64,000 nt of DNA. It comes from Isoetes taiwanensis. Lineage: Eukaryota > Streptophyta > Lycopodiopsida > Isoetales > Isoetaceae. The first letter of the stretch is position 1, and the number at the start of each line of letters is the position of its first letter. Below the pieces are notes generated by a model. That model searched no databases, was not told where the DNA came from, and saw only the letters and a program-made list of their open reading frames with translations. Shown one piece after another: positions 43,502 to 55,131 of this stretch. Location of the stretch: NCBI GenBank assembly GCA_021234155.1, contig JAJEKV010000052.1, forward strand, positions 8,171,358 through 8,235,357, in the 5' to 3' direction. Made by a program: the position numbers and the translations under genes.

Positions 43502-45303
43502 GCAAAGGATAATGACAAACAGATGTAGCCATGCAAGAAGAGATGAACTCTTTCAATGTAACAAACTAACATGAATAAACATAATAGGAAGCAAATGGAT
43601 GGAAAACAATGGAGATGGAAGCACAAAATTTAAAGCTAGATGAGTGTCACAAACATTCACACAAAAAAAGGGGCAAAGATTACAATAAAATATTCTATTC
43701 AATTATAAAGTTGACAAGCATCATACTTTTATTGCACATGAAGGTTCATACATCTTTTTTAAATGCAAAGCTTGAGGTTGAGATTTATAGGAGGCAAAGC
43801 ACATGGTTTGAAAGTACCAATGTTTGGATGCTCAACATGTCAATGTATGGACTTAAACAATCACCTAGAGAATTTTACATGGATAAATACTTACCAGAGT
43901 ATGTATTTGAGAAGTTGACAAAAAAATGGAAATATATACAATTATAAAGATGGAAAAAATGTAAGAATCATTGCATTATATGTCGACGATTGCACAATGA
44001 TAATGTAGCTTGTCTCACTTTTCGCAAAGAAATATTAGAGATAGAATTAGAAGATTTAAAATAATTTCTTGAAATAGAACTTTCCATAATGGAGACAAAA
44101 AGATTATTACCAAATATGTTGAGGATGCTTAATAGAAATCTTGCAAACCCTATAGAAAATCTAGTTGTACCAGGGCACAAATTCTCAAGTAATACGCTAT
44201 AGACAGAGCAGAGCTCAATTGAATAGGATGACTAGCTTTATCTAGCAAACAATACAAGGCAGAATATTGAGCAGACATTACAAACGAGGATCATTGGCTT
44301 AGCTAAGGAACGCTTATTGAGGTATTTGAAAGGTACATTCATGGCATAATATTTGATTAAAAGGATTTGAATTTAGAAGCAACAATGATGTTGGCTAGGG
44401 AGGTGATCTCAGCACCACTTCTATTATGCCATATTTTTAGAAGGTGGTGTTATAAGTTGCAAAAACAAGAAACAACGTGCAATTGTTGTGTCCAAAACAA
44501 AAGCAGAATATACTATAAGTTCTCTAGTAGCTAAGGAAATAAGCTGCTTGGAGATTACTAGAAGAACTGGTTTCATTAAAAAAAGGAGTAACAACAATAC
44601 TAACAACTGCATTGCCATTGTTAAAAACTTAGTTGATAATGAAAAACTAACCATATTGAGCTGAACATATACTTCTTTAGGGATCTCGCTACAAAGGTAT
44701 ATATATTCATATGAAATATGTGCGCACAAACCAACAAGTTGCAAACATCTTTACAAAGGCTTTGGTTGAAAGGAATTTTACAAATTTAAAAACTAGTTGA
44801 AGGTTGCAGAAATATCTGATGAAGGAGGATTGTTGGCATTGAATGATCTTATGCTAGGTCATCGTATATTTCCTTAGCAACCATATGCCTATTTCGAAGT
44901 TGCTCTGTATGCATATTATAGCGAATTATTGATTATTAATTAAAAAATAAGAAAGTTTGGTCAAATGAAATCGAGCTAAAGACTTGAGTCCATATTTGGC
45001 AAGGGCCTTGCCTATCGAATCTGCATTATATGAAGAATGGAGTGACTGGAGGTGATCGTCTAATCTTGAAGAGTTTTACAGCTAGTGTAGGGGTTGAGAT
45101 CAAGGCCTTAAACTTAGTTCCAATTCTGAAGAACTACTATAGTGTTTGAGTCAATGCCCATAATACAGTGATCATAATTTGTACTATAGTGCCATGCTAA
45201 TTTAAAATATTATTTTCAATGGTCTATGTAAAAGTTAGTTACATTATCTCTTATAATTCTCATTGGTAGATTTTGGCAACATTCTAGCATTTTAGCATTT
45301 ACA
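43502..45303 (+). mobile_element. Ty1/copia relic A with 3' LTR
   Basis: Decayed pol: KLTSIILLLHMKVHTSFLNAK (43700s), YGLKQSPREFY (43850s), IIALYVDDCT with the YVDD catalytic motif (about 43970), RNase H pieces GGVISCKNKKQRAIVVSKTK (44450s). The 3' LTR is taken as 44831-45303 (TGTTGGCATTG to GCATTTACA), preceded by purine-rich gatgaaggagga. No 5' LTR was found in the window. The copia relic B at 50.1-53.8 kb is its duplicate. Confidence 0.75.
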
Positions 45304-46344
45304 GGTTGCAAATAACTTCTTTGGTACGAACGTTTTGAGATACAAATAAAACCTTCTTTGTTACGTTAAATTGAGTAGTTAAAAAATTGAACTAGCTGCT
45401 AATTGAGTTTTCGATGCTTAAATTAAGAGGATAGAGTAATATTTTAGTGTTTAGATTGCTTATTTTCTTTTGAATAGGAGAAAATCAAAATTTTTTACTT
45501 TCAAATATTGCCATGAGTTAATTTTATCGCACCAAGAAGATAAGAGGATAGATAGATAGTATTTTTTTTTAACCACATTCGCAGCATCCATGAGGACATA
45601 TGACGGAGGAGAGGAGGAGGATAATACTAATGTTTACTAGAAAGGAACTTGAGACGTACAGACACAATACTAACATTGGTCTCTCAATCTTGACGACAAC
45701 TCAAATTGGAGATAAAAATATGGAACTCACTGAAACTAAAACTGACCTTGAACCTACCGGAAAGAAAGGACAAATGGGCACGTGCTCCTCATTGTGAGAG
45801 GAAGTTGCAACTTATGTGGGATGCAGATGCAAATGCAGTGGCTACGACTGAATGCAAATGCAGAATGTTACTTTCATGTTATGGCTTCTATTGCGAGCCA
45901 TCTAGGCTATATGCCAATGCCAGTGGGAGGGCCATATGGCGGACAAAGATGTACAAGATAATTTTAGGCATGCGAGATGGAATATCTTCTCATGTATAGA
46001 TGATGAGATAAGATGGGTCCTATTATTGAAGTTCAGTTGTCCATAGGCTTCATATACAACAATTTTGTGTAGAATAATTCACATCCTTCAACATATAAGA
46101 ATAATAATTGCACCCGTTATCAGCCAAACGCCGTCCCCGGTATCTCCCAATCCAACGGTCCGGATCGCAGCGTCAACATCCTATAGAAAGCACAATTAGC
46201 TATGTCAACCTGTGAATCTTCAGGAAAAGGGAGCTTCTTCTGCTTTTCCTCTTTTTTAATCAGATTCAGGACTCCATTCCATCATTTGGCCCTATTGTAT
46301 CTTGACCTTATGGCGGAAATTTTATAGCAGGGATTTAATCCAAA
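45304..46344. repeat. First copy of the KUP upstream region (segmental duplication)
   Basis: Matches 54132-55131 closely. It includes an open frame at 45706-45999 whose counterpart is 54503-54784. Several indels between the copies are multiples of three. Confidence 0.75.
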
Positions 46345-46391
46345 ATGGAGATGCAGAATCCATCAAGCTTTGGAGGCAGGGGAAGGATGTA
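46345..46391 (+). pseudogene. KUP exon 1 remnant
   Basis: The first 15 codons ([15 protein letters not shown]) are identical in protein to the start of the intact gene at 55132. The match stops where a foldback element begins. Confidence 0.8.
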
Positions 46392-46510
46392 TAGGGGAAT
46401 GGCATTTGGGATGCCATTCCCGCTAATTTTATCCGATGGGCTGGTCGCCGGCCGGGCGGCCCGAAGCGACCAGGATAAACGTGGAATGGCGAACCAAATG
46501 CCATTCCCCT
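46392..46510. mobile_element. Foldback/MITE-like element with about 40-bp inverted ends
   Basis: Begins TAGGGGAATGGCATTTGG and ends with its reverse complement; the arms stay similar to TTTATCC about 40 bases in. The centre is GC-rich (gccggccgggcggc). No coding capacity. A TA duplication is possible but cannot be proven. Confidence 0.65.
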
Positions 46511-46529
46511 ACAACAGAGAAGTTGGGGA

Positions 46530-46795
46530 GCCAGTTTTAAGCACATTTTGCGAGTGTAAGCACAGATTTGGTGAGTTTTAGCACAGATTCGGAAGGTTTT
46601 AAGCACATATTCGTTGAGTTTTAGCAGAGATTCGGAAGGTTTAAGCACAGACCGGCAAGTTTAAGCACAGATTTGGTGAGTTTAGGCATAGATTCGGTGA
46701 GTTTTAGCACAGATTCAGAAGGTTTAAGCACAGATGGGGGAGTTTAAGGACAGATTGGCGAGTTTAAGCAGGTTTAAGCACAGATTCGACACTTT
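46530..46795. repeat. Minisatellite of about 20-25 bp units
   Basis: At least ten variants of ttt(a)agcacagattcggaagg / ggtgag are repeated head to tail. The units vary in length and sequence, so the array is old or was built from two alternating units. Confidence 0.85.
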
Positions 46796-47412
46796 TTTTT
46801 TGCATAAAGGAGACGATCTGCTGCCATTTGCACAGATCCGCTGCCGTTTCTTCCACTGTTTTCCACAGTTGATTCGATTGCACAGATCTTTAGTTGATTC
46901 AGCAACTTCAAACCTGCCATTTTTGCCCTCAAACCTAAATATCTTGCCGTAATCGACCGGCTGCCTACCGGATGAGCGGAATGGAGCACCGAACTTCCAT
47001 TCCGTGTTATTGTGGGGTGCCACGTGTCGGCATTAGAATACACGCCAGACAAAACTGGCGACCCAAGGGCGGGGTCACATGAAGCTATCAACGTCTCAAA
47101 AACGGAAAACAGAGGGGTCACATGGAGTTTTTTGACATGAATCCTTTCATGTTGACATCAATCCATCCCACCGGCTCTCTCCTCAGTTGGACGGATTCAT
47201 GTCAATATGAATCTCTTGGATATCAGCACGTGGCAGATCTCAGGGTACTTGGCAGCAATCCAGAAATCAGCGGCAGCACAAGAACGGCAAGAACGGATGG
47301 TGCTTTTGGATCTTCATATGACCCTGCTTCTATCGCTGCGTTCATGTTGACAGTCCCTGTTGACATCTTCATGTGACCATACCCCAACTTCTCTGTTGTA
47401 TGGGTGCAAGGC

Positions 47413-47497
47413 AATTGGGACCGCATTCCGGGGGTCCCGCGACCGGCGTTAGCCGGGAGCGGGTCACCGGTCCCGCCGGAATGCGGGACCAATGGTA
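47413..47497. repeat. Short inverted repeat (hairpin)
   Basis: TTGGGACCGCATTCCGG is mirrored by CCGGAATGCGGGACCAA with two mismatches, around a GC-rich centre. It is a second foldback in the same composite region. Confidence 0.6.
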
Positions 47498-47520
47498 GTT
47501 GGGGAACGATCCCTGTTTCA

Positions 47521-48020
47521 CAGCTATGGCGCTGGCTATGGCGCTGAAGGTCCCCTATGGCTGGGGCGTCCGCTATGGCGCTGAAGGTCCGCTATGGCTG
47601 AGGCGATGAAGGTCGGCTATGGCGGTGAAAGTCGGTTAGTAGTTGCTCTGTTTGCTTTGCTAATCGTTGCCTTTGCTCTGCTAATAGTTGCCTTGGCTGC
47701 CGTTGAAGATCTTTAAGCCCTGAAAAAACAGAGCCAGCCCAGAAGATCCAACTCCGGCCGTGAGACCTGTTTCGCAAGCATCTGTTCGCCATGCTTTTGC
47801 CTTGTTCGCCATCCAACTCCGGCTGTGAGACCTCCATCGCCAAGCATCTGTTCGCCATGCTTTTGCCCTGTTTGGCAAGCATTGAACAAGCCAAGCCAAG
47901 CCTTTTGTGTTCGGCATTCTTTGCTTGGAAGAAACAGAGCATTCTTTGCTCGGCAAAAACAGAGCTCGGGAAAACAGAGCATTCTTTGCTCGACAAGCAT
48001 CGAACAAGCCAAACAAAAAC
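47521..48020. repeat. Composite short repeats
   Basis: ctatggcgctgaaggtcc-type units lie at 47525-47635; a 59-bp direct repeat (tccaactccgg.tgtgagacc) at about 47748 and 47812; acagagcattctttgct repeats at 47935-48020. Open frames across this stretch on both strands are not supported as genes. Confidence 0.7.
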
Positions 48021-48156
48021 AGAGCATTTTTTGCTGTTAACCGGATGGAAACCGGAGATGCGGAATGAACGACCCGAATACCATTCTGCAATGGAATTGA
48101 ACGCCACGTGGCAGCACGAAATTAACCGAACGTAAAATTCGTGACCCAACTACCAT

Positions 48157-49502
48157 ATTGTGTCTGAGAATTCATAGCCATAATTTAGTTGCATACCCCA
48201 GGTGAGAAATAATCCATTGAATTGTAATGTATGCAGTGACTTCATCCGTGAAAGGAATTCAGGTCAACTATCCATCACTTCCTCATGGTAAATAAGCTTG
48301 CTAAGGTTTTATATGGACCTTACGTTCAGCTTGATATATAATCCACAACTCTATTCATACAGCATGTTTTGTCAGGTGTTGTGATAGTAATAGCCTCGGG
48401 GATTCTAGTGGGCTTATTTAATATGCAACGATTTGGGGCCGGATGATGGGCTTCACGTTAAGCCCCCAATCATCTTTCTTTGGTTTATCTCAATTGGATT
48501 AATTGGCTTATACAACATATTCAAGCACGAACCGCAATATTCAAGGCTTTTCTCTCCCCACTATGCTTTCAAATTTTTCAAAAAAAAGATTTTGAACCGG
48601 GTGGAAGTCACTTGGGGTGTTTTGCTTGCTATAATGTGTAAGTCCTTTTCAAACTGAATTCATTGACACTTCATTTCACACGTGTTTAAATAATTGTTTG
48701 GCTTACGAGGAGCGAAGCAATGTTTGCCGATCTTGGGCATTTTTCTTGCACTCTCAATACTGGTGAACATTGTTAACCAGCTAGAGAATTAAAACATGCT
48801 ATATGATTATGGCATTAATTGGTATTCTCTATCGATTGCCTTTACAATTGCTAGTCTTTCCTTGTGCGTTATTATGCTATATGGGGCGGTTTGCTTTCCT
48901 TAGAAAACATCCGGATGATATGAACAATGCATTCTATGAATCCATTCGGGTAAAAGAAAATACTTTAGCCAATGTTAATCACTCTCGAGATATCATATAG
49001 TAATGTCTTTGTTTGTTCATCTCGAGAGAACGTATTACGGCCAACATTCTTGATAGCCACCTTTGTCGCTATTATTGCAAGCCGTGCAGCGATTTCAGCA
49101 ACATTCTCGGTTGTGAAACAAGCGGTTGCACGCAGGTGCTTTCAAGAGTTAAAATAATTCACACATCTAAGGATCTTGTCGGCGGATATACATACACGAA
49201 ATCAGCGGCTATTAATGGTCTTACGCTTGCTAGTCACTATTGGATTTGGTGGCACAGCCCAAATTGGAAATGCTTATGGTATGACCCGCCAGATTATTTT
49301 TGCATACAATGTTGTTCATCTATTGTCTATCTTTAAACAGTTCATTCTTTATTTTGCAGGAATTGCTGTTCTTGCTGTAATGTTAGAAACAACCCTGCTT
49401 ATGACCCTTATCATGGTCTTTATCTGGCAAAAGAATCTTCTCCTTGTCATTTCATTTCTTGTGGTATTTGGAACGATTGAATCTGTCTACTTCTCATCGG
49501 TT
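48157..49502 (+). pseudogene. KUP potassium transporter pseudogene (late intron 3 to part of exon 9)
   Basis: Collinear with 55888-57236 of the intact gene, introns included. The first 240 bp and last 200 bp are almost identical, but the middle carries about 35 differences including frameshifts and lost splice sites (for example the exon 5 donor ACAG/GTAAGT becomes ATGTGTAAGT). Most differences sit on CAG or CTG. The copy ends abruptly in exon 9 at tcatcggt, where the second copia-bearing duplication unit begins. It is non-functional if the sequence is correct. Confidence 0.9.
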
Positions 49503-49786
49503 CAAAGAATAAGTCGTGAATATGCCTATCCAACAACTCTCGTTTCCTGGAGTCAACCTCCCTTTGAATATGCATCAAAACCAAAGGGGGTTTTCGGGGG
49601 AATTTAATTCAAAGTGTTAACCCTACTAAGAGAAAGGGCTCAGAAAGCTCTAGAGAGAGCGAGAAAGTGCCTAAGAACCTCTAGAGAGAGTGAACAACAA
49701 TTAGCTAGGGAGAGGGAAACTAGTCAGAAAATTCTAGAGAATGGAGAAGGCAGGGAGCCCTAGGGAGAGAAAGTGGCAAAAAGTCC

Positions 49787-49862
49787 TAGAGAGAGAGAGG
49801 GAGAGGGAGAGGGAGAGGGAGAGGGGAGAGGGAGAGGGAGAGGGAGAGGGAGAGGGAGAGAG
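49787..49862. repeat. GAGAGG microsatellite
   Basis: About 76 bases of (gggaga)n, longer than in relic A, where the corresponding place holds the LINE fragment and a shorter run. Confidence 0.95.
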
Positions 49863-51838
49863 GCATAGAGAGTGTGGGCAAGGGGCTACAAAGAGAGTGC
49901 AGTCAAGGTACCATTTTGATAGTTAAATAGTTGGAAGTGATCCCCATGGATACTATTAAACACAAAAAAAGAAAGACTTAGGTTGATAAACTTAAGAGAA
50001 AAGGTAGTATATCAGGTAGAGCAATGTAAAAGATTGGAAAATGGAAAAGTTAATACAAGATGCAAATCATATCGGCCATATTTGATGATATCATTGTGCC
50101 AAGACATTTGAAGAAGCTATACGAGCAAAGGATAATGACAAACAGATGCAGCCATGCAAGAAGAGATGAACTCTTTCAATGTAACAAACTAACATGAATA
50201 AATATATTGGGAAGCAAATGGATGGAAAACAATATGGATGGAAAACAATGGAGATGGAAGCACAAAATTCCATGCTAGATGTGTGTCACAAACATTCACA
50301 CAAAAAAAGGGCAAAGATTACAATAAAATATTCTATTCAATTATAAAGTTGACAAGCATCATACTTTTATTGCACATGAAGGTTCGTACATCTTTTTTTA
50401 AATGCAAAGCTTGAGGTTGAGATTTATAGGAGGCAAAGCACATGGTTTGAAAGTACCAATGTTTGGAAGCTCAACATGTTAGTGTATGGACTTAAACAAT
50501 TGCCTAGAGAATTGTAGATGGATAAATACTTAAGAGAGTATGGATTTGAGAAGTTGACAAAAAGATGGAAATATATACAACTATAAAGATGGAAAAAATG
50601 TAAGCATCATTGCATTATATGTCGACGATTGCACAATGATAGCTAGTAATGTAGCTTGTCTCAGTTTTCGCAAAGAAATATTAGAAGAGGCTTGAAACGA
50701 CAGAATTAGAAGATTGAAAATGATTTCTTGAAATAGAACTTTCCATAATGGAGACAAAGGGATTATTACTAAATATGTTGAAGAGGCTTAACAGAAATCT
50801 TGCAAACCCTATAGAAAATCTAGTCGTACCAGGGCACAAATTCTCAACTAATACGATATAGACAGAGCAGAGTTCAATTGAATTGGATGACTGGCTTTAT
50901 CGAGCAAATGATACAAGGCGGAATATTGAGCAGACATTACAAACAAGGATCATTGGCTTAGCTAAGGAACACTTATTGAGGTATTTGAAAGGTACATTCA
51001 TGGCATAATACTTGAATAAAAGCCTTTGAATTTAGAAGCAACAATGATGTTGGCGAGGGAGGTGATCTCAGCATCACTTGTGATTATGCCATATTTTTAG
51101 AAGGTGGTGTTATGAGTTGCAAAAACAAGAAACAACGTGCAATTGTTGTGTCCAAAACAAAAGCAGAATATACTCAAGTTCTCTAGTAGCTAAGGAAATA
51201 AGTTGATTGGAGATTACTAGAAGAACTGGTTTCATTCAAAAAGGAGTAACAAGAATACTAACAACTGGATTGTCATTATTAAAAACTTAATTGATAATGA
51301 AAAACTAACCATATTGAGCTGAATATATACTTCATCAAGGATCTAGCTACGAAAGTATATATTCATATAAAATATGTGCACTCAAACCAACAAGTTGCAA
51401 ACATCTTTACAAAGGCTTTTGTTGAAAGGAATTTTACGAATTTAAAAACTGATTGAAGATTGCAGAAATATCTGATGAAGGAGGATTGTTGGCATTGAAT
51501 GATCTTATGCTAGGTCATCATATATTTCCTTAGCAACCATATGCCTATTTCTAAGTTGCTGTGTATTCATATTATGGCTAATTATTGATTATTAATTAAA
51601 AAATAAGAAAGTTTGAGTTTTTTTTTTTTTTTTTTTTTTTTTTGGAGGAAAGGAAGATTTATATTACTCATGAGAAATTGCATTAAAGATATGCGAGAAC
51701 CATTGAGGTTCACAAAATTGGTGTGTTTAGCACACATGTACACTGTATAACTAGAAAACCGAGATCAGAGGATTATCAACAAAACTGGGACAGGGGAACC
51801 CTTTACAGCAGACCATATCAGATGTAGGCAGATCAGAG

Positions 51839-52261
51839 TCAAGAATCCTGAACCAGAAAGCCTAAGTCCGAGTCGGCTTCCTCTTCATCAATGATCACCA
51901 AATCCGTAGCCACCGGATCCAGCTGCCAACCAATTTCATTCCACTCGGGCGGGAAGGCAAAAAACCAGAGGGGGGCCGTTTCAGAGAAGAGAATGATGGC
52001 CTCCCCATGAGCATCCTGCAAGGCTTTGTGATGATAGAACATGTCTCTGAAATGAGAAAACTGATTTTCAGTTAGTAATCTTTCATAGCAGAAGAGAAAC
52101 CTATCGAGAATGTGGGCCTGATAGCCATTGAGCAGAAAGGGCTTAAGTTTTTCCAGATCTTGATCAATGGAAGGAGAAAGTGACCAAAGTTGTTCATTAT
52201 TGAAAATCTCTATGGCAGCCGCGAAATTGGACAGGTCGGGGAGGTTGGGTTTACAATTCAC
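51839..52261 (-). CDS. Downstream ORF of the L1 (second copy)
   Basis: The same 140-codon frame as at 32981-33460 from VNCKPN onward, here preceded by a TGA in place of the upstream ATG region. Differences from the other copy are Ala-Thr to Ala-Ile, Gln to Glu, Met to Val and Asp to Gly. Function unknown. Confidence 0.35.
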   Translation of the reverse strand: MNCKPNLPDLSNFAAAIEIFNNEQLWSLSPSIDQDLEKLKPFLLNGYQAHILDRFLFCYERLLTENQFSHFRDMFYHHKALQDAHGEAIILFSETAPLWFFAFPPEWNEIGWQLDPVATDLVIIDEEEADSDLGFLVQDS

Positions 52262-52748
52262 CCTCGTTGTAAGGGCAATCAGCAGCTCTGAATATCATAA
52301 AGTGATCATCAGTAATAAGCATATCACTACAAACAAAGATATTGTATAAACCAACAAATTTCCCTATTGATAACCAAGCACTATCAGCTTTGTTTTGTTT
52401 GCTGTTCTTATGTGCCATGACAATTTTGGAGATTTCAATTTGAAAATCTACTTTCATCCAGGCAATATCCACCCTGTGATTTGAATAATTTACCTTGTTC
52501 CTGTATTTCCAGATAATCCAAAGAGCAGTATGCTTGACAGTGTTTAGAAACCTATTGGAACCCTTCAGAAGGTCCATAATATTGGCCCAGTTGCCTAAGT
52601 TATGGCCTTTTGTCTTGAGATATACATCTAGCCATCTCCAGAATTCTCTGATTTTGGGACAGTCGAATATGTAGATGGTGGTTTCAGAATTATTCCCACA
52701 AAGTTTACAAATAGGGCTGTCCTGTAGATCCTTACACCTCTTAAACAT
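52251..52748 (-). pseudogene. L1 ORF2 C-terminus, zf-RVT domain
   Basis: SPICKLCGNNSETTIYIFDC followed by PKIREFWRWLDVY is the reverse-transcriptase zinc-binding domain (zf-RVT) of plant L1 elements. Tyr replaces the usual His ligand in the third position (ETTIYIF). It continues through LWIIWKYRNKVNY and ends at CPYNEGEL-stop, the same end as the copy at 33 kb. Confidence 0.8.
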
Positions 52749-53841
52749 GTTATAATTGGTAGGAAGTGCATTATGTAGACATAAACATTTGCATTTTGGG
52801 CTGAGAATAGGATTTCCAGTTATTTCTCAGGATATTCATAAGGTGTTTATTGGGGACATGCCATTTGACAACCTGAGTCAAAGACTTGGTTGGGGCCAAA
52901 ACTTTGTATCCCAGGGCCACTTTGTACTGATCCGAATTCTTTAGGTGCCAATCAGGATTCCTGGAGATTTGGCACTCATTCTGAGTGCTAGCAACAGCCA
53001 TAATGGTGTCAAAGATGACCTTACCAATTTTCTTGCCCCTAACCAAATGCTTTATGTAGTCCCAAGTATGCCATTTGTCCCCTTCCCATAGGTGTTGGAG
53101 CTGAGTTACCCCTGCCTCCTTCCACTTTTTCCAGATTTGGGGGTGCTTGAGAGCCCAACATACATCATTTTCTTCGCAAAGATAGGTGATCAGAAGAGAG
53201 AGAAGCTGGCACTGTCATAACCAATGTCTTTGTGTTCCAGGCCTCAAAAATTTTCCTCATCAGATGGGAGGTGTTGGGAGCACTCTTAAACTGATAGTAA
53301 ATGGAATCCGGGATATGATGAGCATATTTCTTCATCCCAAAGGGTCTGCTGACTTGCAACCAATATCTGATGAATTCCATAACAGGGGAATTCCAGCCAT
53401 TTATTGCTTTCCACACATACTTAGCACCCAGGGCTTGACTGTGTTTTTGAAGTACTTTAAGTCCCAAACAACCTAGAGAAAGTTTGGTCAAATGAAATCG
53501 AGCTAAAGACTTGAGTCCATATTTGGCAAGGGCCTTGCCTATCGGATCTTAGCATTATATGAAGAATGGAGTGACTGGAGGTGATCATCTAATCTTGAAG
53601 AGTTTTAGAGCTAGTGTAGGGGTTGTGATCAAGGCCTTAAGCTTAGTTTCAATTCTGAAGAACTACTATAGTGTTCGAGTCAATGGCCATAATATAGTGA
53701 TCATAATTTGTACTACAGTGCCATGCTAATTTAAATATTATTTTTAATGATCTATGTAAAAGTTAGTTACATTATCTCTTATATTTATCATTGCTAGATT
53801 TTGGCAACATTCTAGCATTTTAGCATTTACAAGTTGCAAAG

Positions 53842-54131
53842 CATCAGAGTTCATATTTGAAACAATCTGTCGAGGGCACAAGCAAATATACCTCAAAGGA
53901 GGAGGAAGGAAAAAACAATGATAAACTTTAAAAATTCTATCTTGAGCATCTCAAAGAAATTGATCATGTTAGCCACATCTAAGCCCTTGAAGATACACAA
54001 CCTCCTCCTTTTCCAAATAGACCAAAGCAACCACCCACCAGCCAAATGAAAAGCTTGGTATTGCAGCTTATACAAGTACTAGGATAAACTGTTGACTTGT
54101 TTTGTGCCACTTAAAGAGAAAAAAGAGCCAA
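53842..54131 (-). mobile_element. Second L1 fragment next to the copia LTR
   Basis: It is absent from the corresponding position in duplication unit 1 (near 45314). On the minus strand it reads FHLAGGWLLWSIWKRRRLCI and IFKGLDVANMINFFEMLK, a zf-RVT-region L1 sequence of a different family from 51616-53476. Confidence 0.65.
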
Positions 54132-55131
54132 TTGAGGTGCAAATAAAACCTTCTTTGTTACGTTAAATTGAGTAGTTAAAAAATTGAACAAGCTGCTAAT
54201 TGAGTTTTCGATGCCTAAATTAAGAGGATAGAGTAATATTTTAGTGTTTAGATTGCTTATTTTCTTTTGAATAGGAAAAAGGAAAAAAAAAATTACTTTC
54301 AAATATTGCCATGAGTTAATTTTATCGCACCAAGAAGATAAGAGGATAGATAAATAGTATTTTTTTTAGCCACATTGGCAGCATCCATGAGGACATAGGA
54401 CGGAGAAGAGGAGGAGGATGATACTAATTTTTATTAGAAAGGAACTTGAGACCTACACACACAACACTAACATTGGTCTCTCAATCTTGATGGCAACTCA
54501 AATTGGAGATAATATGCAACTCACTGAAACTAAAACTAACCCTGAACCTACTGGAAAGAAAGAACAAATGGGCACGTGCTCCGCATTGTGAGAGGAAGTT
54601 GCAACATATGTGGGATGCAGATGCAGTGGCTACGACTGAATGGAGGATGTTACTTTCATATTGTGGCTTCTATTGCGAGCCATCTAGGCTATATGCCAAT
54701 GCCAGTGGGAGGGGGCCCAAATGGGGGACAAAGATGTACAAGATAATTTTAGGCATGCGAGATGGAATATGTTCTCATGTATAGATGATGAGATAAGATG
54801 GGTCCTAATTATTGAAGTTCAGTTGTCCATAGGCTTCATATACAACAATTTCGCGTAGAATAATTCACATCAACATATAAGAATAATAATTGCACCCGTT
54901 ATCAGCCAAACGCCGACCCCGGTATCTTCCAATCCAACGGCCCGGATCACAGCGTCAACATCCTAAAGAAAGCACAATTAGCTATGTCAACCTGTGAATC
55001 TTCAGAAAAAGGGAACTTCTTCTGCTTTTCCTCCTCCCTTTTTTAATCAGATTCAGGACTCCATTCCATCATTTGGCCCTGTTGTATCTTGACCTTATGG
55101 CGGAAATTTTATAGCAGGGATTTAATCCAAA
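54132..55131 (+). promoter_or_regulatory. Upstream region of the intact KUP gene
   Basis: A copy of 45304-46344. It presumably contains the promoter and leader of the gene, but I could not place a convincing TATA box or transcription start. It contains the open frame 54503-54784 (no ATG at its start, preceded by TGA), which is kept in the other copy with triplet indels. Confidence 0.45.

Larger units (their letters stand above)
51616..53476 (-). mobile_element. 5'-truncated L1-type LINE with perfect target duplication
   Basis: AGAAAGTTTG occurs at 51606-51615 and 53477-53486, and only once at the unfilled site in relic A (near 44950). The 26-base T run at 51618-51643 is the poly(A) tail on the minus strand. 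Upstream ORF2 pieces include LGCLGLKVLQKHSQALGAKY and YVWKAINGWNSP (53480-53390), typical of plant L1 ORF2 after the RT. Confidence 0.9.
49503..53831 (+). mobile_element. Ty1/copia relic B, LTR split by an L1
   Basis: A duplicate of 42764-45303. Pol pieces match relic A, including YVDD at about 50620 and the RNase H stretch near 51110. The LTR runs 51487-51615 and resumes at 53487-53831 after the L1 insertion. Decay is shared with relic A, so it predates the duplication. Confidence 0.75.

Noticed and set aside
47592-48149. 185-codon open frame on the minus strand and a 114-codon frame on the plus strand
   Set aside because: Both are generated by short direct repeats in the composite region and contain repeated peptide segments only because of them.
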